A DNA stretch of 64,000 nucleotides from Martelella alba (GTDB lineage Bacteria > Pseudomonadota > Gammaproteobacteria > Enterobacterales > Enterobacteriaceae): contig NZ_SZPQ01000001.1 of the NCBI RefSeq assembly GCF_005217455.1, positions 1-64,000 of the forward strand, given 5' to 3'. Positions 11,021-19,483 of this stretch are shown one piece after another. The notes under the pieces are model-generated. The model ran no database searches. It saw nothing but the letters and a program-made list of their open reading frames with translations, and had not been told where the DNA came from. Within the stretch, counting starts at the first letter, position 1; each line of letters opens with the position of its first letter. The position numbers and the translations under genes were made by a program.

Positions 11021-11048
11021 ACAAAACCCCCGTAATCGGGGGTTTTGT
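11021..11048 (+). terminator. Rho-independent terminator of groSL
   Basis: A 12-bp perfect stem (ACAAAACCCCCG pairing with CGGGGGTTTTGT) with a TAAT loop, followed by CTTTTC, 28 bp after the groL stop codon. Confidence 0.92.
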
Positions 11049-11206
11049 CTTTTCTTGGCAAAAGATTATCGCCCGGTACGATTTTAAGGTATAAACAGGT
11101 AGCGGTACGGGCAAGGTTAACGGCGAAACTTCCGCTGTCGGTTGCCTGAGGGATGCACGGTATGGGGTCTCACTTTTGCCGGATAGATTAAAAATAGAGG
11201 AAAACG

Positions 11207-11563
11207 ATGCGAATCAAATTGTTACTCTGCCTTTGCGCAGGCACTTTGCTCTTGGCGGGATGTAGTACTCATAATGAATTGACCTCGGCCGGCCAGTCGG
11301 TCAAGTTCACCGATACCAAGCCCGGCAGCGATTGCCGGCTGCTTGGCGAAGTCATCGGCACCCAGAGCAACTGGCTGTCGGGACAAGGCGGCGAAGACAG
11401 TTCAATGCGCGGCGCGGCCAACGATCTGCGCAACAAAGCCGCTGCCATGGGTGGTAATGTGATTTATGGCGTCAGCAGTCCGGAAAGCACGGCGGAAACC
11501 TATCTGTCCAGCTTTGTGCCGCTCGACAGCAAGATGCAGGGTCGGGTTTATCAGTGCCCCTAG
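11207..11563 (+). CDS. yjeI: DUF4156 lipoprotein YjeI
   Basis: A 118-residue predicted lipoprotein. The signal peptide ends in the lipobox LLAGC, so Cys19 would be lipidated. The mature part has two further cysteines that may pair, and the conserved block AANDLRNKAAAMGGNVI typical of DUF4156/YjeI proteins. It lies downstream of groL as in E. coli. The function is unknown. Confidence 0.9.
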   Translation: MRIKLLLCLCAGTLLLAGCSTHNELTSAGQSVKFTDTKPGSDCRLLGEVIGTQSNWLSGQGGEDSSMRGAANDLRNKAAAMGGNVIYGVSSPESTAETYLSSFVPLDSKMQGRVYQCP

Positions 11564-11583
11564 TAGTGGTTGCCGCCCTGTCG

Positions 11584-11608
11584 CATCGTCCCGCGCGGCG
11601 GGACGATG
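11584..11608. terminator. Shared hairpin between convergent yjeI and epmB
   Basis: An 11-bp perfect inverted repeat (CATCGTCCCGC / GCGGGACGATG) with a 3-nt loop, between two genes that end towards each other. No U-tract follows, so its efficiency as a terminator is uncertain. Confidence 0.55.
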
Positions 11609-11615
11609 GCCCCCG

Positions 11616-12644
11616 TCAATGCTGCCTGAGCCCAATGTCAATGAGTGACTTGCTGCGCTCGCCGCCGATTTCGCGCGCCAGTCTGGGCACCAGATAACCG
11701 GATACCCGAGTCACGAGTTCCTGCATAATCCGCCGCGCCTCGTCGTCGGACACCATGAAATGCGCAGCGCCGCGTACTTTATCCAACAGATGCAAATAAT
11801 AGGGCAGAATGCCCGCCGCGAACAACGCCTCGCTGAGCGCCGCCAGGGTGTCGGCGTCATCGTTGACACCGCGCAACAGGACGCTCTGGTTAAGCAAGGT
11901 CACCTGTGCCAGGCGCAACTGCGCCAGGCTTTGCCGCAGAAAACCGTCTATTTCGTTGGCATGGTTGATATGGGTGACCACCACGATATTCAGACGGCTT
12001 GATGCCAGGCGACGGCATAATGCCGGGGTGACGCGGGCGGGAATGACCACCGGCAGCCGGGTATGAATGCGCAGGGTCCGGATATGGCCTATTGATTCCA
12101 CGTCGCTTATCAGCCCGTCCAGCTCGCGATCTTTGGCCATAAGCGGGTCGCCGCCGGAGAAAATGATCTCGTTGAGTTCCGGATGGCGGCCAAGATAATC
12201 CAACGCCGCCGCCCAATGGGTTCTGTCGTAGCGGTTTTCCTGATAAGGGAAATGGCGCCGGAAGCAATAACGGCAGTTGACGGCGCAGCCGCCCTTTATC
12301 AGCATCAGGGCGCGATTGTGATATTTATGCAAGAGTCCCGGGATGGCGTTATGCTGTTCCTTCAGGGGATCGTCACAGAAACCGGGCGCGTCGAGAAATT
12401 CCTCGCGGGAGGTCAGTACCTGCCGCAATAACGGATCATGCGGATCGCCGGGGACCATGCGGGCAATGAATGCCCGGGGCACCCGGAACGGGAACAGCCG
12501 CCGCGCGGCGGCGCCGTCTTGTAATTCGGCATGGTTTCCGAGGCGCAACTGGCTGAGCAGTTCAAGGGGATCGGTGACGACATCTGCAAGTTGCAGCAAC
12601 CAATCTTCTCTAGTCGGGGTGTTCTGGGTTACAATGTCTGCCAT
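11616..12644 (-). CDS. epmB: EF-P lysine 2,3-aminomutase EpmB
   Basis: A 342-residue radical-SAM enzyme that makes (R)-beta-lysine from L-alpha-lysine for the modification of elongation factor P. The radical-SAM cluster motif CAVNCRYC is present, and the PLP-lysine region is near the C-terminus. The length equals E. coli EpmB. It is divergent from efp with only 40 bp between start codons, so the two share a promoter region. With epmA 5.7 kb away, the whole EF-P modification set except the hydroxylase is in the window. Confidence 0.96.
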   Translation of the reverse strand: MADIVTQNTPTREDWLLQLADVVTDPLELLSQLRLGNHAELQDGAAARRLFPFRVPRAFIARMVPGDPHDPLLRQVLTSREEFLDAPGFCDDPLKEQHNAIPGLLHKYHNRALMLIKGGCAVNCRYCFRRHFPYQENRYDRTHWAAALDYLGRHPELNEIIFSGGDPLMAKDRELDGLISDVESIGHIRTLRIHTRLPVVIPARVTPALCRRLASSRLNIVVVTHINHANEIDGFLRQSLAQLRLAQVTLLNQSVLLRGVNDDADTLAALSEALFAAGILPYYLHLLDKVRGAAHFMVSDDEARRIMQELVTRVSGYLVPRLAREIGGERSKSLIDIGLRQH

Positions 12645-12684
12645 TTTTTTGGCTAACTACCAAGTTTAGATTAAGAGGACCACC

Positions 12685-13251
12685 ATGGCGTCTTATAGTA
12701 CCAATGAATTCCGTTCCGGTCTCAAAATCATGCAGGACGGCGAGCCGTGCGCAATCGTTGAGAACGAATTCGTAAAGCCGGGCAAAGGACAGGCTTTCAA
12801 CCGCGTCAAGATCCGCAAACTGATCTCCGGCAAAGTACTGGAAAAAACCTTCAAGTCCGGCGACTCGGTGGAAGCGGCCGATGTCATGGATATGAACCTG
12901 ACCTACCTGTATAACGACGGTGAGTTCTGGCATTTCATGAATAATGAAAGCTTCGAGCAACTGGCCGCCGATGCCAAGGCGGTCGGCGATAACGCCAAGT
13001 GGCTGGTTGAGCAGGCCGAGTGCGTTTTGACCCTATGGAATGGCCAGCCCATCGCCGTGACGCCGCCCAACTTCGTTGAGCTGGAAATTACTGAAACCGA
13101 TCCGGGCCTGAAGGGCGATACCGCCGGCACCGGCGGCAAACCCGCTACCCTGACCACCGGCGCGGTCGTTAAAGTGCCGTTGTTTGTCCAGATAGGCGAA
13201 GTCATTCGTGTGGACACCCGTTCCGGCGAATATGTCTCGCGCGTAAAATAA
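12685..13251 (+). CDS. efp: Elongation factor P
   Basis: A 188-residue translation factor that rescues ribosomes stalled at consecutive prolines. The modified residue Lys34 is present in the loop KPGKGQAF, and the three-domain core is nearly identical to E. coli EF-P through its C-terminus GEYVSRVK. Divergent from epmB. A G+C-rich imperfect inverted repeat follows the stop codon (about 13255-13292). Confidence 0.98.
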   Translation: MASYSTNEFRSGLKIMQDGEPCAIVENEFVKPGKGQAFNRVKIRKLISGKVLEKTFKSGDSVEAADVMDMNLTYLYNDGEFWHFMNNESFEQLAADAKAVGDNAKWLVEQAECVLTLWNGQPIAVTPPNFVELEITETDPGLKGDTAGTGGKPATLTTGAVVKVPLFVQIGEVIRVDTRSGEYVSRVK

Positions 13252-13323
13252 TGTTTGGCCGGCCGGACCGCATAGCGGCGGGCCGGCCGGCGAGGTTCCA
13301 GGCCTGCGAGGAAATCGGCGATT

Positions 13324-13458
13324 ATGTTATCCAAGCTGATAAAAGTGATCGTGACCACGATGGTTATGCTGGTTATGCTTAGCGGTTGCAACACCGCCCG
13401 GGGGTTTGGCGAGGACGTCCAGCACCTGGGCAACACCATTTCCCACGCGGCCAATTAA
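13324..13458 (+). CDS. ecnA: Entericidin A lipoprotein
   Basis: A 44-residue small lipoprotein. The signal peptide ends in LSGC, and the mature part [15 protein letters not shown] matches E. coli EcnA. In E. coli it is described as the antidote to EcnB. It lies upstream of ecnB in tandem, between efp and the frd locus as in E. coli. A hairpin 3-32 bp after the stop separates the two genes. Confidence 0.9.
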   Translation: MLSKLIKVIVTTMVMLVMLSGCNTARGFGEDVQHLGNTISHAAN

Positions 13459-13460
13459 CA

Positions 13461-13490
13461 GGCCGTGCCATCTTCAGGCGCGGCACGGCC
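13461..13490 (+). terminator. Hairpin between ecnA and ecnB
   Basis: GGCCGTGCC (13461-13469) pairs with GGCACGGCC (13482-13490). It begins right after the ecnA stop codon and has no U-run. It may attenuate read-through, as described between the E. coli entericidin genes. Confidence 0.55.
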
Positions 13491-13618
13491 GACTGCCTGG
13501 AACCGGCCCGTGCGACCGGCGGCGTCTCGGTCCGAAATATAAACGCGCTTACACTTTTTTTACTAAGCTTAGAGAGACGTACCTCTCATTTCTTAAATTC
13601 ACACATAAGGAAAAAGCG

Positions 13619-13750
13619 ATGTTGAAAAAAAGTGTTCTCGCCTTGGCGTCTTTGCTCTTATTGTCGGCCCTGACCGCGTGTAACACGACTCGCGGCGTGG
13701 GTGAGGATGTTTCGGCGGGGGGCAGAGCCATTCAACGCAGCGCCGAATAA
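13619..13750 (+). CDS. ecnB: Entericidin B lipoprotein
   Basis: A 43-residue lipoprotein beginning [11 protein letters not shown] with the lipobox LTAC and the conserved mature start [17 protein letters not shown]. In E. coli it promotes lysis in stationary phase under sigma-S control. An AAGGAAAAAG ribosome site precedes the ATG. The promoter is not obvious. Confidence 0.9.
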   Translation: MLKKSVLALASLLLLSALTACNTTRGVGEDVSAGGRAIQRSAE

Positions 13751-14172
13751 TCAATGCCCGGCGCGGGAAGCCGCAGATGGTATTCGCGAGAGGGTGCCTT
13801 TGGCGGCGGTGGGCGAGGTCGGCTGGATTTATGCCTCGCATCGTCCGTCACATGGCGCCGTCTTTACCGAAGGCCGGTAATCCGGCCATCATAAATGACA
13901 TATTCTGAACAAAGCAACCGGGTAATTACGCAAAAAAAATGGGTGCTGGAGCCATTCAGCCCAAAATGGAACTTTTAAGCTGAATCGATCATTATGTCAG
14001 ACCGCAATGCCAACGAGCGGATAAACGGTGTAATCTTGGTATTTGATAGCTGCGTCATATTACTCATGATTAGTCAGTTTATAATTGATCGTTTTATCAA
14101 TAAAAATGCGCCTTTGATTTTTGATAAATCAGTTCCAAAAAAATAATCCTTTCCCCAACCCCGCCCCAGTCA

Positions 14173-14212
14173 TTGACGAAAATCAAGAACCCGGCAAAAT
14201 ATCCCCTATACT
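14173..14212 (+). promoter_or_regulatory. Class II FNR-dependent promoter for frdCAB
   Basis: TTGACGAAAATCAA (14173-14186) matches the FNR consensus TTGAT-N4-ATCAA with one mismatch. A -10 box TATACT lies at 14207-14212. If transcription starts near 14221, the FNR site is centred at -41.5, the canonical activating position. This would switch the operon on under anaerobiosis. The sequence match is seen; binding is inferred. Confidence 0.75.
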
Positions 14213-14235
14213 CTGCTGTTCAAAACCGAAAGGTT

Positions 14236-14361
14236 TATACTCGTCATGCTTCACGTCGCATCTTTGTCGGCTACGTTCGCCACCCCGGCTATAGCGTTGT
14301 CTATGCGCCTGGGGACCCGCTTACTCGTCGCCGCGACGCGTTTTGAATGATGCAGAGTATA
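14236..14361. repeat. ERIC element (diverged), first of a tandem pair
   Basis: A 126-bp unit with ends TATACTC and GAGTATA and internal complementary arms (CACGTCGC / GCGACGCG). It is diverged from the ERIC consensus but has its size and terminal structure. It directly abuts the next unit. Confidence 0.7.
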
Positions 14362-14486
14362 TACCCGTCATACTTCAAGTTGCTTCTTGGTTGGCGGCGC
14401 TCGGCCACCTTGGTCGCATCATCAACCCGGTGGCGGGGAATTCTGCCACGCGCCGTTGCGATGCAACTCGAATTATCCAGGGTATA
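14360..14486. repeat. ERIC element, second of a tandem pair
   Basis: 127 bp, the exact ERIC length, with ends TATACCCGTCATACTTCAAG and TCGAATTATCCAGGGTATA. It lies in the predicted leader transcript of frdCAB and should fold into a long hairpin in the RNA. Confidence 0.8.
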
Positions 14487-14584
14487 AACCCGGTGTTTTC
14501 GGAAGCGATAAGCGGGCTCGCCCCGCATCGCGACTTAACGCTCCCAGGGTTTAGGCTTTTTCCTGTTTCCAATGGAGGGACTCC

Positions 14585-15355
14585 ATGTCACACGAAGAAG
14601 AGGTATTGATTAACCGGGCCGGTCTGGCCGAGAAAACCAGAAAATCGCGATGGCCCGCCAGGCTGGATTTATTGCAAAGCCTGTCCGGACTGTTGTTATT
14701 TCTGTTTATGTGCGGGCATATGTTCTTTGTTGCCTCGATTTTGCTGGGCCGCGATGCGATGTGGACGGTGACCAAATTCTTCGAGGGCTATTTCTTTTTC
14801 GGCAAAAGTTATCCGTGGATTGTGTCCAGCGTGGTGGGGATCGTCGCGGTACTGTTTGTCGGACACGCCATGCTGGCGGTACGGAAGTTCCCGTCCAGCT
14901 ATAAACAATACCGTACCTTCCGCATCCATATGAAGGGCATGCGCCACCAGGACACCACGTTGTGGATATGGCAGGTCTACACGGGTTTCGCCCTCTTTTT
15001 CCTGGCCTCTGCGCACCTTTACCAAATGTTCTTCTGGCCGCAGCATATCGGACCCTATGGCTCCGGCGCGCGGATGTGGAGCGACATGCTGTGGCCTTAT
15101 TATCTAATTATGCTGTTGGCCATCGAATTGCATGCCGGGATCGGCGTCTACCGTTTGGCGGTGAAATGGTGCATTCCCAATGCGCCGCGTGAAACCTTGA
15201 AAAAAGTGAAATGGGGACTGACCGCATTTTTCCTGGTCGTCGGCTTCCTGACCCTGATCGCCTATATGAAAGTCGGCTATGACCACAGACATAATCCCAG
15301 CGAACCTTACACTCCGACCTGGGCCGTGGAATCCGTAAAAGAGGGCGGTAAATGA
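14585..15355 (+). CDS. frdC: Fumarate reductase di-heme cytochrome b subunit (epsilonproteobacterial type)
   Basis: A 256-residue membrane subunit, the same length as Wolinella succinogenes FrdC and quite unlike the short haem-free FrdC/FrdD of E. coli. Five membrane helices are predicted. The four haem-ligand histidines fall at 45, 94, 144 and 183, each one residue after the Wolinella ligands (44, 93, 143, 182). The quinone-site glutamate (Glu67) and the E-pathway glutamate (Glu181) are also in the matching positions. It would anchor FrdAB, oxidise menaquinol, and carry two haems b. It is the first gene of frdCAB; its stop overlaps the frdA start (ATGA). The GGAGGG ribosome site is strong. 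Confidence 0.93.
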   Translation: MSHEEEVLINRAGLAEKTRKSRWPARLDLLQSLSGLLLFLFMCGHMFFVASILLGRDAMWTVTKFFEGYFFFGKSYPWIVSSVVGIVAVLFVGHAMLAVRKFPSSYKQYRTFRIHMKGMRHQDTTLWIWQVYTGFALFFLASAHLYQMFFWPQHIGPYGSGARMWSDMLWPYYLIMLLAIELHAGIGVYRLAVKWCIPNAPRETLKKVKWGLTAFFLVVGFLTLIAYMKVGYDHRHNPSEPYTPTWAVESVKEGGK

Positions 15356-17337
15356 AAACGATAGTAACGGACGTACTGGTTATCGGCGGCGGTTTGGCGG
15401 GATTGCGAATGGGTATCGGCGCCAAACGCCGGGGGCATGATGTTATCCTCCTTTCTCTGGTACCGCCCAAACGTTCCCATTCCGCCGCCGCCCAGGGCGG
15501 TATGCAGGCGTCATTGGCCAATGTGGTGAAAGGGCAGGGCGATACCGAGGATATTCATTTCGAGGACACGGTGCGCGGCAGCGACTGGGGGGCGGATCAG
15601 GATGTGGTGCGCATGTTCGTTAACACCTCGCCCAAGGCGGTCCGCGAACTGGCGGCCTGGGGATGTCCGTGGAGCCGCATCACCAAAGGCGACCGCGAGG
15701 TCATCATCAATAGCCAGAAAGTCACCATCACCGAACGAGAGGAAGCTCAGGGCCTGATCGCGCAGCGGGATTTCGGCGGCACGAAGAAATGGCGGACCTG
15801 CTATGTCTCCGACGGCACCGGCCATGCCATGCTGTTTACCGCCAGCGATCGGGCCATCGCCGAGAAAATCGACGTACATGAACGCAAAGAGGCGTTGGCG
15901 CTGATTCACGATGGCGCGCGTTGTTACGGAGCGATTGTCCGCGATTTGATCACCGGGGAGCTGTCGGCGTATGTGGCCAAGGCGACCGCCATCGCCACCG
16001 GCGGCGCCGGTAAGCTGTACCGGGTTTCCACCAATGCCATTATTTGCGAGGGAATGGGCCACGCGCTGGCATTGGAAACTGGCGTCGCGCCGCTGGGCAA
16101 CATGGAGGCCGTACAATTCCATCCCACCGCCATTGTGCCGGCCGGTATTCTGGTGACCGAAGGCTGCCGCGGCGACGGCGGTCTGCTACGGGATGTGGAC
16201 GGGCACCGATTTATGCCCGACTACGAACCGGAGAAAAAGGAACTGGCTTCCCGCGATGTGGTATCGCGCCGTATGGAAGAACATATTCTTAAGGGCAAGG
16301 GCGTCAAGTCCCGTTTCGGCGATCACCTCTGGCTGGATATCACCTTGCTGGGCCGTCACCATATTGAGCATAACCTGCGGGAAGTGAAGGAAATCTGCGA
16401 AAGTTTCCTGGGTATCGATCCGGCGGAAAAATGGATCCCGGTCCGGCCCGCGCAACATTACACCATGGGCGGCGTGCGCACTGCCGCCAGCGGTGAATCC
16501 CGTGGCTTAAAGGGCCTGTTCGCCGCCGGTGAAGCCGCCTGCTGGGATATGCATGGTTTTAACCGGCTGGGCGGCAACTCGGTGGCGGAAACGGTGGTGG
16601 CTGGCATGATCGTCGGCGAATTCATCGCGGACTTTTGCGATAACCCGGTAAATTCTGTGGATATACCCACCGGGCTCGTGGCGGATTTCGCTCGCCGTGA
16701 AGCCGCCAAACTGGACGGGCTACTCAGCGGTAAGGGGACGGAAAACGCCTTCAAGATCAATATGGAAATGCAGGATGCCATGACCCGCTCCGTGGGCATT
16801 TTCCGCGACGGTAAAACCCTTGAAGAGGGCATCGCCAAGTTACAGGAACTGCTGGTGCGTAGCCGCAACATCGGCGTCAGCAGCCGGACGCCCGGCGTCA
16901 ATCCGGAACTGGTCATGGCGTACCGGGTGCAAAAAATGCTCAAGCTGGCGCTGACGGTGGCATACGGCGCATTGCAGCGCACTGAAAGCCGTGGCGCGCA
17001 TTTTCGTCGCGATTTTCCTCACCGGGATGATAAGCAATGGCTCAAGCGCACGCTGTCGTACTGGAAAGATGACAATGACACGTTGCCGGTATTGCAATAC
17101 GAACCGCTGGACGTCATGAAAATGGAACTGCCGCCGGGATGGCGCGGTTACGGAGCCAAGGATTATATCGATCACCCCGATACGCCGAAACGCATGGCCG
17201 AAATTGAGCAGATCAGGCAAGAAATGGCCGGCCAGGATCGGTTCGTCATTCAAAACGCCATCATGCCTTATAGCGATAAATTGCCGGAAAAGCTGCGCGG
17301 ACGTAACGAACGCATTGATGAGCCATTGGAAGGATGA
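15352..17337 (+). CDS. frdA: Fumarate reductase flavoprotein subunit (epsilonproteobacterial type)
   Basis: A 661-residue flavoprotein; Wolinella FrdA has 656 residues and E. coli FrdA only 602. The dinucleotide fold VIGGGLAGL is followed by His43 in [10 protein letters not shown], the residue that binds FAD covalently. The catalytic Arg301 in [11 protein letters not shown] has the same number as in Wolinella. The capping domain and the C-terminal helical domain are complete. It reduces fumarate to succinate at the cytoplasmic face of the membrane as the terminal step of fumarate respiration. It is translationally coupled to frdC and is followed after 4 bp by frdB. Confidence 0.95.
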   Translation: MKTIVTDVLVIGGGLAGLRMGIGAKRRGHDVILLSLVPPKRSHSAAAQGGMQASLANVVKGQGDTEDIHFEDTVRGSDWGADQDVVRMFVNTSPKAVRELAAWGCPWSRITKGDREVIINSQKVTITEREEAQGLIAQRDFGGTKKWRTCYVSDGTGHAMLFTASDRAIAEKIDVHERKEALALIHDGARCYGAIVRDLITGELSAYVAKATAIATGGAGKLYRVSTNAIICEGMGHALALETGVAPLGNMEAVQFHPTAIVPAGILVTEGCRGDGGLLRDVDGHRFMPDYEPEKKELASRDVVSRRMEEHILKGKGVKSRFGDHLWLDITLLGRHHIEHNLREVKEICESFLGIDPAEKWIPVRPAQHYTMGGVRTAASGESRGLKGLFAAGEAACWDMHGFNRLGGNSVAETVVAGMIVGEFIADFCDNPVNSVDIPTGLVADFARREAAKLDGLLSGKGTENAFKINMEMQDAMTRSVGIFRDGKTLEEGIAKLQELLVRSRNIGVSSRTPGVNPELVMAYRVQKMLKLALTVAYGALQRTESRGAHFRRDFPHRDDKQWLKRTLSYWKDDNDTLPVLQYEPLDVMKMELPPGWRGYGAKDYIDHPDTPKRMAEIEQIRQEMAGQDRFVIQNAIMPYSDKLPEKLRGRNERIDEPLEG

Positions 17338-17341
17338 GCAA

Positions 17342-18139
17342 ATGAGCGAACAACTTAACAAAGCCGAGGCGATTGACGTTGTGGTCGCTGGGCAAAATGA
17401 CGGACCGCGCCAGGGTCAGGACAGGCTGCTGACTTTCCATATCTTGCGCTATAACCCGCAGGATCCCGCCTCCAAACCGCACATGCAATCGTATCGGTTG
17501 GAAGAGGCCGAGGGCATGACCCTGTTTATCGCGCTAAATGAAATTCGTCAGCATCAAGATCCCACCCTGCAATTCGATTTTGTCTGCCGAGCCGGGATTT
17601 GCGGCAGTTGCGCCATTGTTATCAACGGTCGTCCGGGGCTGGCCTGCCGGACGCTGACCAAATCCCTGGGTCCGGAGATTTCCCTGACGCCGCTGCCGTT
17701 TTTTGAACTGATAGGCGATCTGTCGGTGAACACGGGCAAATGGATGCGGGGTATGAGCGAGCGCCTGCAAACCTGGGTGCATGCCAAGGAGCAGGAAATC
17801 AATCTCAGTAAGGCCGAAGAGCGCATGGATCCGCAACTGGCGGAAAAAATCTATGAACTGGATCGCTGCGTGGAATGCGGTTCGTGTGTCGCCGCCTGTG
17901 GTACCGCCAGGATGCGGCCTGATTTCGTCGGGGCGGTGGGCATGGGAAAAATCGCCCGTTTCCGGATGGACCCCCGCGACGGCCGCAGCGATGAGGATTA
18001 TTACGACGTGATTGGCGATGATAGTGGCGTATTCGGTTGCATGTCGCTGCTGGCATGCCATGACGTCTGCCCGAAATCCCTGCCGCTGCAAACACAGATT
18101 GCGTTTCTGCGCCGCAAAATGGCCACTATCAGCAGTTGA
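17342..18139 (+). CDS. frdB: Fumarate reductase iron-sulfur subunit
   Basis: A 265-residue electron-transfer subunit linking FrdA to the haems of FrdC. The ATG at 17342 with the ribosome site AAGGA inside the end of frdA is preferred over a longer reading frame that begins within frdA. The [2Fe-2S] motif CRAGICGSC, the [4Fe-4S] motif CVECGSCVAAC and the C-terminal cysteines for the [3Fe-4S] and [4Fe-4S] clusters (CMSLLAC, CHDVCP) are present. The N-terminus has about 20 extra residues compared with Wolinella FrdB (239). A strong hairpin 6 bp after the stop ends the operon. Confidence 0.95.
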   Translation: MSEQLNKAEAIDVVVAGQNDGPRQGQDRLLTFHILRYNPQDPASKPHMQSYRLEEAEGMTLFIALNEIRQHQDPTLQFDFVCRAGICGSCAIVINGRPGLACRTLTKSLGPEISLTPLPFFELIGDLSVNTGKWMRGMSERLQTWVHAKEQEINLSKAEERMDPQLAEKIYELDRCVECGSCVAACGTARMRPDFVGAVGMGKIARFRMDPRDGRSDEDYYDVIGDDSGVFGCMSLLACHDVCPKSLPLQTQIAFLRRKMATISS

Positions 18140-18145
18140 CCTGCC

Positions 18146-18175
18146 GGGAGGCGCCCCGACGCCGGGGCGCCTCCC
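18146..18175 (+). terminator. Hairpin at the end of frdCAB
   Basis: A perfect 13-bp G+C stem (GGGAGGCGCCCCG / CGGGGCGCCTCCC) with a 4-nt loop, 6 bp after the frdB stop codon. There is no U-tract, so it may protect the RNA end rather than terminate. Confidence 0.6.
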
Positions 18176-18338
18176 CCGTCATCGTCCGGTGGTCCTTCCA
18201 GACTGCCTGACGTCATAATCTGCCTGTTCCTGGCGCCTGGCGCATCGGTATCTTCGGACGTCCGGTCTTTCCGTCTCCACTGTCGCCATTAGACCGCCGG
18301 CGGGCCGAAGATAAGCGGGAAACAGCGCGGTTGCATTT

Positions 18339-18364
18339 GTCTACCCGCCGGGATACGGGTAGAC
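18339..18364 (+). promoter_or_regulatory. Hairpin in front of epmA
   Basis: GTCTACCCG and CGGGTAGAC form a 9-bp perfect inverted repeat with an 8-nt loop, 32 bp before the epmA start codon. It could be an operator or an RNA structure in the leader. I do not recognise it. Confidence 0.4.
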
Positions 18365-18395
18365 TGCATCCCCTGTGTTAAATGGGAGACTTATC

Positions 18396-19373
18396 ATGAG
18401 CGAAACGGCAAGCTGGCAACCCAGCGCCACCATCGCCAGATTACTGAAGCGCGCGGCGGTCGTTGCGCAAATCCGGCGGTTCTTTACCGATCGTGGTTTG
18501 CTGGAGGTGGAAACCCCGGCCATGAGCCAGGCCACAGTGACCGACGTGCATCTGTCGCCCTTCCAGACGCAATTCGTGGGGCCCGGCGCGGCGCACGGAT
18601 TGACGCTGTATCTGATGACCAGTCCGGAATACCACATGAAACGTCTGCTGGCCGCCGGCAGCGGGCCTATCTTTCAGCTCTGCCGCAGCTTTCGTAACGA
18701 AGAAGCCGGTCAATACCATAACCCCGAATTCACCATGCTGGAGTGGTATCGGCCGCACTACGATATGTACCGGCTGATGAATGAAGTGGATGATCTGTTG
18801 CAGCAAACCCTGGATTGTCATCCGGCTGAAACGGTTTCCTACCAGCAGGTCTTTATACGGCATATCGGTCTGGATCCCCTGTCGGCCGAAAAGGCGCAGC
18901 TTTATGACGCGGCGCTAAAGCTGGAGCTGGCCGAAGCCTGTACGCCTGATGACGATCGCGATACCTTGCTGCAATTGCTGTTCGCCATGGGGGTGGAGCC
19001 GCAAATCGGCCATGAGAAGCCGACATTCGTCTATCATTTTCCCGCGACTCAGGCGTCGCTGGCGGAAATCAGCACCGAAGATCACCGGGTGGCCGATCGC
19101 TTCGAGGCGTATTTCAAAGGCGTGGAACTCGCTAATGGCTTTCGTGAACTGACCGACGCCACCGAGCAGCGCCAGCGTTTCGTACAGGATAATCGCAAGC
19201 GCGCCGCCAAAGGTCTGCCTCAGCAACCCATCGACGAGCGCTTGCTGGAAGCGCTGTCCCATGGTATCCCCGAATGCGCCGGCGTCGCGCTGGGCGTCGA
19301 TCGGCTGGTCATGCTGGCGCTGAAAGCCGAAAGCCTGTCCGAGGTGCTCGCCTTCCCGGTGGACCGCGCTTGA
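18396..19373 (+). CDS. epmA: EF-P beta-lysine ligase EpmA
   Basis: A 325-residue paralogue of the lysyl-tRNA synthetase catalytic core, which attaches (R)-beta-lysine to Lys34 of EF-P. It begins [11 protein letters not shown] like E. coli EpmA and contains the class II motifs FRNEEAG and [12 protein letters not shown]. It lacks the anticodon-binding domain, as expected. A short in-frame extension to 18375 has no family support. It follows the frd locus as in E. coli. Confidence 0.96.
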   Translation: MSETASWQPSATIARLLKRAAVVAQIRRFFTDRGLLEVETPAMSQATVTDVHLSPFQTQFVGPGAAHGLTLYLMTSPEYHMKRLLAAGSGPIFQLCRSFRNEEAGQYHNPEFTMLEWYRPHYDMYRLMNEVDDLLQQTLDCHPAETVSYQQVFIRHIGLDPLSAEKAQLYDAALKLELAEACTPDDDRDTLLQLLFAMGVEPQIGHEKPTFVYHFPATQASLAEISTEDHRVADRFEAYFKGVELANGFRELTDATEQRQRFVQDNRKRAAKGLPQQPIDERLLEALSHGIPECAGVALGVDRLVMLALKAESLSEVLAFPVDRA

Positions 19374-19483
19374 ATTGCCGTCGCGGCGTCATCAAGGCAT
19401 CGCCGGCGTCGTGACCGGGCGGGCGAACGCGGCCGGCAAACACAACATGAAGTATGATGCGTATTCATCGGGTCGCCGGGCTG

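Larger units (their letters stand above)
13751..14584. other. Long leader region of the frdCAB operon
   Basis: 834 bp without a gene. It holds an A+T-rich stretch (13900-14160), an FNR-type promoter (14173-14212), two adjacent ERIC elements (14236-14486), and finally a GGAGGG ribosome site before frdC. The predicted untranslated leader is about 365 nt, almost all of it repeat sequence. Confidence 0.7.

Noticed and set aside
14085-14100. TTGAT...ATCAA pair in the frd leader as a second FNR site
   Set aside because: The half-sites are 6 bp apart instead of 4, so FNR would not fit. The site at 14173 has the right spacing.
17204-17341. N-terminal extension of frdB into frdA
   Set aside because: The extra residues overlap frdA in another frame and have no counterpart in FrdB proteins. 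The ATG at 17342 has a ribosome site.
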